Shown here piece by piece: positions 35,998-43,733 of a stretch of 64,000 nt of DNA; the stretch's first letter is position 1; every line of letters begins with the position of its first letter. The position numbers and the translations under genes were made by a program. Origin of the DNA: Chryseobacterium geocarposphaerae (GTDB lineage Bacteria > Bacteroidota > Bacteroidia > Flavobacteriales > Weeksellaceae); contig NZ_PGFD01000002.1 of the NCBI RefSeq assembly GCF_002797535.1, positions 434,001 through 498,000 of the forward strand, written 5' to 3'. Under the pieces are notes generated by a model, which was given only the letters and a program-made list of their open reading frames with translations, had not been told where the DNA came from and searched no databases.

Positions 35998-36705
35998 ATG
36001 ATTACCAATATTAAATGTATGATTATTGATGATAATGAACTGGACAGGCTGTTTCTGTTTCATCATCTGAAACAATATGAAAATATTGAAATTGTAGTCT
36101 CTTTTAATTCGGCAGAAAAAGCCATTCCCTATCTTGAGCTCCCTATCGATGTTCTTATCATTGAAGCCAACCTTAAAGGAATGAACGGGCTGGAATTCAG
36201 AAAGCTTGCCCACAAAATACCGGCCTGCATTTTCATCAGTTCAAACTCGGAACTTGCCATTGATGCTTTTGAGCTGGACACCTTAGATTTTATCTCCAAA
36301 CCTCTGAAAACGGAACGCTTTCATTATTCAATACAGAAACTTTTTGATTTTATTAAAATGAAGGAAAAATGTGAATGCTTTGATGCTTTAGTAGGAGAAA
36401 ACAGCATTAAAATAAAAGAAGGCAGCAATATTTATCAGGTGAATATTACAGACATTCTTTATCTGGAAGCCTTAAAAGATTACACCCGAATTGTCACTTC
36501 GGAAAAAAAACACTGCATTCTGGATTCTCTCGGAAATCTGTTACATAAAACCACTTTTGATTCTTTCATCAGAATTCACAGAAGCTTCGCCGTTCCCCGT
36601 CATTTAATCCGAAGCAAAAATGCGCATGAAGTGGAACTTACCCATCAGATAAAGCTACCTATTGGCAGGTCTTACAAAGAAAATCTTGCTTTTTTCCATC
36701 CTTAG
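35998..36705 (+). CDS. LytTR-type response regulator with Glu in place of the phosphoacceptor Asp
   Basis: Two-domain regulator. Residues 1-120 are a receiver domain with the acidic pair Asp11-Asp12, Ser81, and Lys101-Pro102. The position that should hold the phosphorylated Asp reads LIIEANLKGMNGLE, so it is Glu56. Residues about 135-235 are a LytTR DNA-binding domain (ILYLEALKDYTRI, FIRIHRSFAVPRHLI, LPIGRSYKENL). No sensor kinase is adjacent. Glu often mimics phospho-Asp, so it may be permanently active or controlled by abundance rather than phosphorylation. The next 150 bp contain a 20-bp-period direct repeat upstream of three exported-protein genes. Confidence 0.9.
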   Translation: MITNIKCMIIDDNELDRLFLFHHLKQYENIEIVVSFNSAEKAIPYLELPIDVLIIEANLKGMNGLEFRKLAHKIPACIFISSNSELAIDAFELDTLDFISKPLKTERFHYSIQKLFDFIKMKEKCECFDALVGENSIKIKEGSNIYQVNITDILYLEALKDYTRIVTSEKKHCILDSLGNLLHKTTFDSFIRIHRSFAVPRHLIRSKNAHEVELTHQIKLPIGRSYKENLAFFHP

Positions 36706-36725
36706 CTTAATTTCCATTTCACTTT

Positions 36726-36761
36726 TTGTCGTTGGTCGATTATTCTTGTCGTTGGTCGATT
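36726..36761 (+). promoter_or_regulatory. Direct repeat, candidate LytTR operator
   Basis: TTGTCGTTGGTCGATT occurs at 36726-36741 and again, identically, at 36746-36761. The 20-bp period puts both copies on the same DNA face, as LytTR dimers require. The core CGTTGGT resembles the GTT-containing half-sites of known LytTR regulators. It lies just 21 bp after a LytTR gene and about 100 bp before its likely target operon. Confidence 0.6.
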
Positions 36762-36857
36762 TTTTAAATATCCGGTTTTGATATATGGTAATTTAGTCTT
36801 CCCAAAAATTTGTTCAGTTTTTGGACAAAATCATTTATTCAATAACCACAAAAACTA

Positions 36858-37346
36858 ATGTATATGGAAAGAACATCTATTCAATGCTTCTTTTTCATAC
36901 TTCTTCTTGTTCCCATTTTTCTGCTAAAAGCACAATCGGCAGTTTTGGCTACAGGAGCAGATGCAACAGGAGGCAACGGCTCGGTTTCCTATAGTGTGGG
37001 ACAAATCGATTATCTCATCAAGGGAAGCAATCGGGAAATTTCTGAAGGCGTACAACAGGCTTATGAAATCACCTCACTTTCAACAAATGAAACCCCATCA
37101 ACCGAAAAAGACATTTTACTTTATCCCAATCCATTCAAAGATTATCTGTACCTAGATTTTACAACAAACAATTTCAAAGGTGCAGAATACCAGATTTTTG
37201 ATGCTCAAGGAAAATTGATCAAAACCGAGAAAATTATTCAGTCTAAATCTGAATTTAATTTTTCTTTTCTCCCTTCTGCAATGTATATCATCAGAATTAA
37301 TCAAAACGGAGAAAATATAAGAACATTCAAAATCATAAAAAAATAA
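36858..37346 (+). CDS. Small T9SS type A sorting-domain protein
   Basis: 162-residue secreted protein. A signal peptide (about residues 10-26, ending LKAQS) is followed by a 60-residue N-terminal region with GGNGSVSYSVGQIDYL and ISEGVQQAYEI, common in Bacteroidetes surface proteins. The last 75 residues are a type A C-terminal sorting domain: YPNPFKDYLYLDF, YQIFDAQGKLI, and LPSAMYIIRINQNG ending in FKIIKK. Most of the protein is therefore export signal, and it could act as a small surface adaptor. ATG 36864 is an alternative start. First gene of a tight three-gene cluster (4-bp gap to the next). Confidence 0.88.
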   Translation: MYMERTSIQCFFFILLLVPIFLLKAQSAVLATGADATGGNGSVSYSVGQIDYLIKGSNREISEGVQQAYEITSLSTNETPSTEKDILLYPNPFKDYLYLDFTTNNFKGAEYQIFDAQGKLIKTEKIIQSKSEFNFSFLPSAMYIIRINQNGENIRTFKIIKK

Positions 37347-37350
37347 CACC

Positions 37351-39876
37351 ATGAAAAAAATATTATTTCTGCTTGGAATTGTGTTAGGTTTTCATATAGC
37401 CTTTGCACAAGTTCCGGAAAAAATGAGCTACCAAGCCATCATTCGAAATGCTACCGGACAGGTTTTACCCAACCAGAGCATCGCCATTAAGGCGAGTATT
37501 TTACAAGGTTCTCCTGCGGGAGCTGCCGTTTACTCCGAAAGACTTACCGGAAACACCAACACAAACGGACTGATTACCTTAGAAATAGGATCCGGAACTG
37601 TACTTACAGGAACTTTCAATACCATAAACTGGTCAACAGGGAGTTATTATTTAAAAACAGAAACCGATTTAGCAGGTGGAACAAATTACACGATCATAGG
37701 AACAAGCCAATTATTAAGCGTTCCATATGCCATGTTTGCAAAATCAGCAGGAGCTGTGAGTGGCGGAAGCTTTGTAATTCCCTATGTGAATACGTTTAAT
37801 AATGCAGGAAACCTATTCTCAATTACCAATGATGGTGATGGAACCTCAATAGAAGGTGTTAACAATACAACGACTTCAAATATTGCAGCCATAAGAGGTA
37901 TTGTAAGCAACATAGCTCCCGGAGGATTTTCTTCAGGTATCCGTGGAATCAACAATGGTACAGGAGGATTAGGAGTCGGAGTTTATGGAAGCCAGGCAGG
38001 AAGCGGATGGGGTGTTTACGGGGTGACTCCTAACGGATTAGGAGTCTACGGAAATTCAAGCGCCAATGGGTATGGTGTTTATGCCAACAGTAATACAGGA
38101 ACGGGGCTAAACGCAACCAGCAATACGGGTATTCCGGCCAATTTTTCAATTTACAACAATGCCAACAACAATAATGTAATCGTAGCCAACTCCGTAGGAA
38201 ACGGAACAGTTGTGAACGTCAGTACGACAGGAAGTGGAGCTGGAGTGAGAAGCTCTACAGGAGCAGGATTCGCCGTTCACGGCCTTACTTCTACCCTAAC
38301 TTCCGCAGGCGTTGTCGGAGATAACAATGGTGGTGGCGAAGCCGTGGTAGGTAGAACAACAAGTGATATTGCGGGAGCGGTAGTAGGGAGAAATGACGGC
38401 GGAGGTTATGGCGTACGAGGTTTTGTCGCCACTAATACTTCAGGTACAGGAATCGGAGTTTACGGACAAGTTGGATTAAGTAACAGCACAGGACGTGCAG
38501 GACGTTTTGAAAATTTAAATGCAACCAATACCATTAATAATACCTTTGAAGTAGAAACAAATGGCAATGGGAATATTCCTGACAACACCCAAGGAAACGC
38601 AGCTTCTTTTTTAGTAAACAATACCAATAGCGTCGGAGCAGCAGTAAGAGGTGAAGTTAAAACCATTTTCGGGAATTTTGGAGCTGCCGGAATTTTTGGT
38701 AAATCTTCCGGAACTGGAGGTTTTGCCGGGTTATTTCACGCTTCCAATACTTCAGGGAACGGACCAGCTTTGGTTGCCATTACTGACGGTAACGGAAATG
38801 CCATTACTGCTAACGCCAGCAAAGGAGGAAACGGTGTGGAAACCAATATTGACGGATCCGGAAATGCTCTTTACGCCTGGGTTCCAAGTTTTGCTACCGG
38901 ACGAGCAGGAAAATTCAATATTTTCAACGATGCCAATACCAGTGATGTAATTACCGTTACCACTGTTGGAAACGGGATTGCCGGAAACTTTAAGGTTGAC
39001 AAAACCACAGGAACATCTCCTGCTGTAAGAGGCGAAGTGAATTCAATGTTTGCCAATTTCGGAACAGCAGGTATATACGGGGTTTCCTCAGGAACAGGAG
39101 GTTATGCAGGATTATTCCATGCCAGTAACCCTGCCGGAAACGGCCCTGCTTTGATTGCAATTGCTGATGGAAACGGAAACGGAATTACCGCCAATGCATC
39201 TAATGGAGGTGATGGTGTAGAAGCTACGGCAGACGGAACAGGAAGTGCAATCTTTGCATGGATTCCTAATTTTGGTACAGGCCGTGCTGCAAGATTTGTC
39301 AACTACAATACAGCGAATACAAACCCAGCGCTTACTGTAGAAACCCATAGCGCAGGCTCAATCGCTATATTCAGATCCGGAAATCCGGGATCTGTAAATG
39401 TTGCCAGAATCGGGAATGACGGACGAGGTTTTTTTAACGGAGGAACTCAAAACAGTGGCGCCGACGTTGCCGAGGTATTTGATGTGGCAGGAAGCTCTTC
39501 TGAGTATGAACCCGGTGATATTTTAGTTATTTCCACAAATTCTGACAGAACAGTAGAAAAATCTTCCAAACCTTATTCAAGTCTCGTGGCGGGAGTTTAC
39601 GCTACAAAACCGGGAGTACTTTTAACCGAAGAAAATATAGATGCAGATCTGTTCGGAAAAGTACCCATGGGAGTAATTGGAGTAATCCCTACAAAAGTAT
39701 GCCTTGAAGGAGGAAAAATTAAAAGAGGAGATCTTTTGGTAACTTCATCAAAATCCGGAGTAGCGATGAAAGCCAATCTTAAAAAAGTGAGAATAGGACA
39801 GGTTCTTGGCAAAGCACTTCAGGATTATGACCAAAACGGCATCGGAAAAATCAAAGTATTGGTAAACATTAAATAA
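37351..39876 (+). CDS. Large exported Gly/Asn-rich repeat protein
   Basis: 841 residues. A signal peptide ends at AFAQ (residue 20). Residues about 20-130 hold a beta-sandwich-like N-domain (PEKMSYQAIIRNATGQVLPN). Residues 135-700 are short GVYG-, GNG-, and GTG-type repeats that predict a beta-helix or beta-roll, including a 127-residue unit present twice in tandem from residue 431. The C-terminal 140 residues start GADVAEVFDV and contain GDILVISTNSDRTVEKS, VAGVYATKPG, GVIGVIPTKV and GDLLVTSSKSGVAMKA; from memory this module ends many bacterial GVxG-repeat proteins. There is no obvious T9SS sorting domain. It sits second in the putative LytTR-controlled cluster. Confidence 0.85.
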   Translation: MKKILFLLGIVLGFHIAFAQVPEKMSYQAIIRNATGQVLPNQSIAIKASILQGSPAGAAVYSERLTGNTNTNGLITLEIGSGTVLTGTFNTINWSTGSYYLKTETDLAGGTNYTIIGTSQLLSVPYAMFAKSAGAVSGGSFVIPYVNTFNNAGNLFSITNDGDGTSIEGVNNTTTSNIAAIRGIVSNIAPGGFSSGIRGINNGTGGLGVGVYGSQAGSGWGVYGVTPNGLGVYGNSSANGYGVYANSNTGTGLNATSNTGIPANFSIYNNANNNNVIVANSVGNGTVVNVSTTGSGAGVRSSTGAGFAVHGLTSTLTSAGVVGDNNGGGEAVVGRTTSDIAGAVVGRNDGGGYGVRGFVATNTSGTGIGVYGQVGLSNSTGRAGRFENLNATNTINNTFEVETNGNGNIPDNTQGNAASFLVNNTNSVGAAVRGEVKTIFGNFGAAGIFGKSSGTGGFAGLFHASNTSGNGPALVAITDGNGNAITANASKGGNGVETNIDGSGNALYAWVPSFATGRAGKFNIFNDANTSDVITVTTVGNGIAGNFKVDKTTGTSPAVRGEVNSMFANFGTAGIYGVSSGTGGYAGLFHASNPAGNGPALIAIADGNGNGITANASNGGDGVEATADGTGSAIFAWIPNFGTGRAARFVNYNTANTNPALTVETHSAGSIAIFRSGNPGSVNVARIGNDGRGFFNGGTQNSGADVAEVFDVAGSSSEYEPGDILVISTNSDRTVEKSSKPYSSLVAGVYATKPGVLLTEENIDADLFGKVPMGVIGVIPTKVCLEGGKIKRGDLLVTSSKSGVAMKANLKKVRIGQVLGKALQDYDQNGIGKIKVLVNIK
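38641..39402 (+). repeat. Two tandem 381-bp coding repeats
   Basis: Copies begin at codons 431 (AVRGEV, 38641) and 558 (AVRGEV, 39022), a period of 127 codons. Matching pairs include FGAAGIFGKSSGTGGFAGLF with FGTAGIYGVSSGTGGYAGLF. A degenerate third copy precedes them (STGRAGRFENLNATNT). Divergence between copies is moderate, so the duplication is not very recent. Confidence 0.75.
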
Positions 39877-39883
39877 AACGATC

Positions 39884-40297
39884 ATGAAATCATTATATAT
39901 CATCTCTTTTTTAGCGTTAAGTATAAACATTTACGCTCAGCAAGAAAAAACTGTTTCGGAAGTACAGGAAGCTCCCTACTACAAAGAGTCCAAAGAACTT
40001 GAAGCCAAAATGATGAAAGAGGCTCAGGAAAAAGCTCTTCAAAAGCCTTCGTCAGTAACACTTACATCTGAACAGGGACTGGAAGTAAAAAAGCAGCCTG
40101 CTAAACAGGAAACTGCAAACAACTCCGGAAAACTCCTGCCCAATACAGCCAGTTTTGAAGAAATATTAGCAACTATTCCCGGACGACAAGCCCGAAAAAC
40201 AAATATTCCCAAGAACACAAATAACAATATAAAAGGATTGGTAAGCAGCCCAGATTTAACTTTAGAAGACATCAAAAAGACCATTCCTAAAAACTAA
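39884..40297 (+). CDS. Small exported protein of unknown function
   Basis: 137 residues with a signal peptide ending in IYAQQ (residue 19). The mature part is charged, predicted helical and disordered: repeated Glu/Lys/Ala segments (EAKMMKEAQEKALQKPS), then NTASFEEILATIPG and DLTLEDIKKTIP, two similar short motifs that could be matching docking peptides. I do not recognise a family. It begins 7 bp after the repeat-protein stop and ends at a terminator, so it is the last gene of the cluster. Confidence 0.78.
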   Translation: MKSLYIISFLALSINIYAQQEKTVSEVQEAPYYKESKELEAKMMKEAQEKALQKPSSVTLTSEQGLEVKKQPAKQETANNSGKLLPNTASFEEILATIPGRQARKTNIPKNTNNNIKGLVSSPDLTLEDIKKTIPKN

Positions 40298-40322
40298 TGC
40301 CCAATAGATTTTTCAGCAATAA

Positions 40323-40357
40323 GAAGAAAGCCCGTCAATAGATGGACTTTCTTTTTT
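40323..40357 (+). terminator. Terminator of the exported-protein cluster
   Basis: AGAAAGCCCGTC and GATGGACTTTCT pair with one wobble and one mismatch around loop AATA, followed by a T-run. Confidence 0.75.
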
Positions 40358-40368
40358 ATATGGTTTCA

Positions 40369-40824
40369 TTAATCCCAATCTGCTGCTACAAATTTCATGA
40401 TATTTCCTTTACCATCAGATAATGTCAGAAAATGTCCTTCCACTTTATATTTTGTCATGGTCTCAAATTTTTTCTGAAATTCGTTTTCCAGCTCCATATT
40501 CTGACAAGCTTTCATTGTGGAAAGTAATCCTTTAATGTTTACATTTCCATTATTTTTAAACTCAGAATAGAATGATATATTATTACATCCCATAAATGCC
40601 GTGGCACGGATTCTTCCTTTTTCCAGTTTTCCGGTCAAATCAATTTTAGCTTTGTAGTTAACCAAATCAGCTTTAGTAAAATGCCCAAAAGAAACCAACA
40701 TCCATTCTCTCTGAATCTGATAATTTCGAGTGTTCATCTGTGTATTTTCCTTAGTTACAGAAGAACAATTCAACAATATCCCTAAAAATAAAACAGGTAA
40801 AACCGAAAATAATATTTTTTTCAT
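40369..40824 (-). CDS. META-domain lipoprotein (HslJ-like)
   Basis: 151-residue lipoprotein (lipobox GILLNC near residue 20). The mature part has REWMLVSFGHFTKADLV, GCNNISFYSEFKNNGNVNIKG, STMKACQNMELENEF and a C-terminal GHFLTLSDGKGNIMKF. This order is the META/HslJ fold, which in its classical members is an outer-membrane protein linked to stress or novobiocin resistance. No function is proven for the flavobacterial form. Single gene, convergent with the exported cluster. Confidence 0.88.
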   Translation of the reverse strand: MKKILFSVLPVLFLGILLNCSSVTKENTQMNTRNYQIQREWMLVSFGHFTKADLVNYKAKIDLTGKLEKGRIRATAFMGCNNISFYSEFKNNGNVNIKGLLSTMKACQNMELENEFQKKFETMTKYKVEGHFLTLSDGKGNIMKFVAADWD

Positions 40825-40910
40825 AGAAAGCCTCCTCCCATTTTCATACCAATCCGGGACAGAATATCGTAAAAATTAGTAAATTAGCGACACAAAAATT
40901 ATTTTATAAA

Positions 40911-43118
40911 ATGAAAAGAATACTTCTACTATTCACTTTCTTATTGAGTTTTGCTCAAATGAGGGCCGATGAAGGGATGTGGCTCTTAATGCTCATCAAA
41001 AGACTTAATGGTGTTGACATGCAAAAAGAAGGTTTGCATTTGACTCCTGAAGAAATTTATTCCGTTAATAATTCCAGTTTAAAAGACGCTGTCGTAAGTT
41101 TTGGTGGTTTCTGTACAGGAGAAATTGTTTCTGATAAGGGTCTTATTTTTACGAATCACCATTGTGGTTATGGAGCCGTTGCCGCTGCTTCTACTCCGGA
41201 AAAAGACTATTTAAAAAATGGTTTCTGGGCGATGAAACAGAAAGACGAGTTTAATGCAAAAGATCTATATGTTAGATTTTTGGTTAGAATGGATGATGCT
41301 ACGCAAAGAATCAATTCTAAGCTTAACAATAAAATGACCGGAGCAGAGAGAAAAGCTGTTATTGATGCTGAGACAAAGGCAATTCAGACGGAAAACTCTG
41401 AGAACGGAAAATACACTGTAGTAGTAAGAGATTTCTTCAACGGAAATGAATTCTATTATTTCGTATACCAAGATTATAAAGATATCAGATTAGTAGGCGC
41501 ACCACCTTCATCATTAGGAAAATTTGGTGGAGATACTGATAACTGGGAATGGCCAAGACATACTGCTGACTTCACTGTTTTCAGGGTATATGCAGACGCT
41601 GCAGGAAACCCTGCTGAATTCTCTCCAAACAACGTTCCTTTGAAGCCTAAGCATTTCTTACCGGTTTCTCTTAAAGGTGTTAAGCCTGGTGATTTTTCTA
41701 TGATTTTAGGGTATCCTGGAAGAACCAACCGTTATTTAACATCTTACGGAATCCAGCAAATGGTAAATAAAGATTATCCGGCTTGGGTAGAAGCTTCTAA
41801 ATTAGCAATGGATGTTATGAAGAAGTACATGGATAAAGATAAAGCAACCCAGCTAAACTACGCTTCTCAATATGCTTCTGTAGCCAACTACTGGAAAAAC
41901 AGACAAGGAACTATAGATGCCGTTGACAAAAACGGAACAATCTCTGATAAACAAAATATCGAGAAAACATACAGAGTATGGTCTATGCAGGCTGGAAACG
42001 AAGAGTATGACGGAGTTTTAGAGGATATAGACGCTTATTACAAGCAAGTTTCCGACAGAAATGTTGAAAGAAACTATGCAACGCAACTTACAAGAAATGC
42101 AAAATACATCAGCTTAGCTTTACAGGTAGGAAGTGTACTTAAAGCATATGCTGCTCAGGATATGGCAGGAAGGCTTGCTATGAAAGCAAAAACAGAAGCT
42201 GCTCTCAAAGCCGCTTATGAAAACTTCAACCCTTCTTTGGAAGGAGAAATGCTAAGCTCTATGGTAGCTCTTTACCAGGCAAGAGTAACGAATAAAAATG
42301 TTGCTTCTGCAACACTTTTAGGATTGGATGCCAAAAACCTTTCTAACGTAGCTTATTCTTCTATTTTTGCTAATAAAACATCAGCAACCAACTTCTTATT
42401 GAATCCTGATGCTTTAAAACTTGATGCTGATCAACTTTGGAAAATTGCAAACGGTGTTGTAGCAGACCAAAAGCTGGTAACAGAAAGCTATTCTAAAGTA
42501 GATGAGAATTTTGCGAAAAACAATCGTTTATTCTTAGCTGGTCTTATGAAAGCTATGCCAGGAAAAAAATTCTATCCGGATGCTAACTCTACCATGAGAT
42601 TAACTTATGGAACAGTAGATAAATTACCAATCAGAACAGACAGAAACTATTTCGGAATAACCGATAACTACTATACTGATATGACAGGTTTAGTAGGGAA
42701 ATACAAAAAAGGAGATGAAGAGTTTGATCTTCCTCAAAGAGTGATCGATCTTTACAACCTAAAAGATTTCGGACAATATGCAGATGCTAAAGGATATATG
42801 CCGGTAAACTTCCTTTCAAACAATGATATTACGGGTGGTAACTCTGGTTCCCCTGTAATTGACGGAGACGGAAACCTTATTGGTATTGCTTTTGACGGAA
42901 ACAGCGAAGCATTAAGCGGCGATATCGTTTTTGAACCGGAATGGCAAAAAACGATCAACGTAGACGTTCGTTTTGTTCTTTGGACAATTGATAAATATGC
43001 CGGAGCAAGAAGACTTATTGACGAATTAAAGCTTGTAAGAGACGAAAATACACCTGCAGATACAAAAACAAAAAACTCAGGAACAACGACTCTTCCTACA
43101 AAAACTAAGAAAAAATAA
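40911..43118 (+). CDS. S46-family dipeptidyl peptidase, DPP7-like
   Basis: Periplasmic serine exopeptidase that releases dipeptides from peptide N-termini; used by asaccharolytic Bacteroidetes to feed on protein. A signal peptide ends near RADEG (residue 20). The chymotrypsin-like core carries catalytic His84 in TNHHCGYG and Ser645 in TGGNSGSPV; the Asp lies near GDTDNWEWPRHTADF. The residue that separates DPP7 (Gly) from DPP11 (Arg) falls in AFDGNSEAL and is Gly663, so hydrophobic rather than acidic P1 preference is predicted. The long helical insert (about residues 280-580) caps the site. It ends at a terminator. Confidence 0.93.
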   Translation: MKRILLLFTFLLSFAQMRADEGMWLLMLIKRLNGVDMQKEGLHLTPEEIYSVNNSSLKDAVVSFGGFCTGEIVSDKGLIFTNHHCGYGAVAAASTPEKDYLKNGFWAMKQKDEFNAKDLYVRFLVRMDDATQRINSKLNNKMTGAERKAVIDAETKAIQTENSENGKYTVVVRDFFNGNEFYYFVYQDYKDIRLVGAPPSSLGKFGGDTDNWEWPRHTADFTVFRVYADAAGNPAEFSPNNVPLKPKHFLPVSLKGVKPGDFSMILGYPGRTNRYLTSYGIQQMVNKDYPAWVEASKLAMDVMKKYMDKDKATQLNYASQYASVANYWKNRQGTIDAVDKNGTISDKQNIEKTYRVWSMQAGNEEYDGVLEDIDAYYKQVSDRNVERNYATQLTRNAKYISLALQVGSVLKAYAAQDMAGRLAMKAKTEAALKAAYENFNPSLEGEMLSSMVALYQARVTNKNVASATLLGLDAKNLSNVAYSSIFANKTSATNFLLNPDALKLDADQLWKIANGVVADQKLVTESYSKVDENFAKNNRLFLAGLMKAMPGKKFYPDANSTMRLTYGTVDKLPIRTDRNYFGITDNYYTDMTGLVGKYKKGDEEFDLPQRVIDLYNLKDFGQYADAKGYMPVNFLSNNDITGGNSGSPVIDGDGNLIGIAFDGNSEALSGDIVFEPEWQKTINVDVRFVLWTIDKYAGARRLIDELKLVRDENTPADTKTKNSGTTTLPTKTKKK

Positions 43119-43140
43119 TCTTTTTTGATTATAATTTATA

Positions 43141-43171
43141 AACCGTGAAATATTCATTTCACGGTTTTTTT
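43141..43171 (+). terminator. Terminator after the S46 peptidase
   Basis: AACCGTGAAAT / ATTTCACGGTT stem (11 bp), loop ATTC, seven Ts. Confidence 0.88.
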
Positions 43172-43201
43172 ATTTTTGAATTAAAATTTAGACAATTTTA
43201 A

Positions 43202-43678
43202 ATGAAAAATCAGTCTGTACAATTTAATGCAATCATTCAACAAAACGGAGAAATGAATGCCGCTTTTGTAGAATTTCCTTTTTCGACAATAGAACTTTTT
43301 GATAAGAAAGGACAAGTAAAAATAAAAGCTCTTTTTGATGATAAGGTAGAATACCGTGGAAGTCTGGTAAAAATGAAATCAGACTGTCATATTTTAGGCT
43401 TAACACAAGAAATCAGAAAGCAGTTAAATAAAACATTTGGCGACAATGTATCCGTTTCTTTAATTGAGGATAAAGAAGAACGAACTGTTGAAATAGCTGA
43501 TGATATTTCTTCGATTTTTAATGAAAACGAAGAAGCCAAAATTCTATTTGACAAAATGAGCTATACCCACAGAAAAGAATATATCCGCTGGATCGAAGAG
43601 GCTAAAAAACCCGAAACAAGGGAAAACAGGAAGATAAAAATGATTCAGATGATTCTAAATGGAAAGAAAGGAATATAA
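43202..43678 (+). CDS. YdeI/OmpD-associated protein with DUF1905 domain
   Basis: Cytoplasmic 158-residue protein. The N-terminal half (VQFNAIIQQN, FVEFPFSTIELF, KALFDDKVEYRGSLVKM) is the DUF1905 beta-barrel, and the C-terminal half (FNENEEAKILFDKMSYTHRKEYIRWIEEAKKPETRENR) is the YdeI/OmdA helical domain. Combined proteins of this type are common but uncharacterised. Promoter not evident. It converges on the A-T-R gene with a strong hairpin between them. Confidence 0.9.
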   Translation: MKNQSVQFNAIIQQNGEMNAAFVEFPFSTIELFDKKGQVKIKALFDDKVEYRGSLVKMKSDCHILGLTQEIRKQLNKTFGDNVSVSLIEDKEERTVEIADDISSIFNENEEAKILFDKMSYTHRKEYIRWIEEAKKPETRENRKIKMIQMILNGKKGI

Positions 43679-43688
43679 TTAAATTCAT

Positions 43689-43723
43689 CAAAAAAGTCCG
43701 GGGCAACTTCGTTGCCCCGGACT
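43689..43723 (-). terminator. GC-rich terminator of the A-T-R gene
   Basis: Thirteen-pair perfect stem AGTCCGGGGCAAC / GTTGCCCCGGACT (43695-43723) with a 3-nt loop, followed on the minus strand by a T-run. It is unusually GC-rich for this AT-rich region. It follows the A-T-R stop by 10 bp. Confidence 0.9.
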
Positions 43724-43733
43724 CAAATAAGTA

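Noticed and set aside
36770..36857. A clear promoter for the exported cluster
   Set aside because: No TAnnTTTG box at a suitable place was found here, so I did not call one; an activator-dependent promoter would fit but is unproven.
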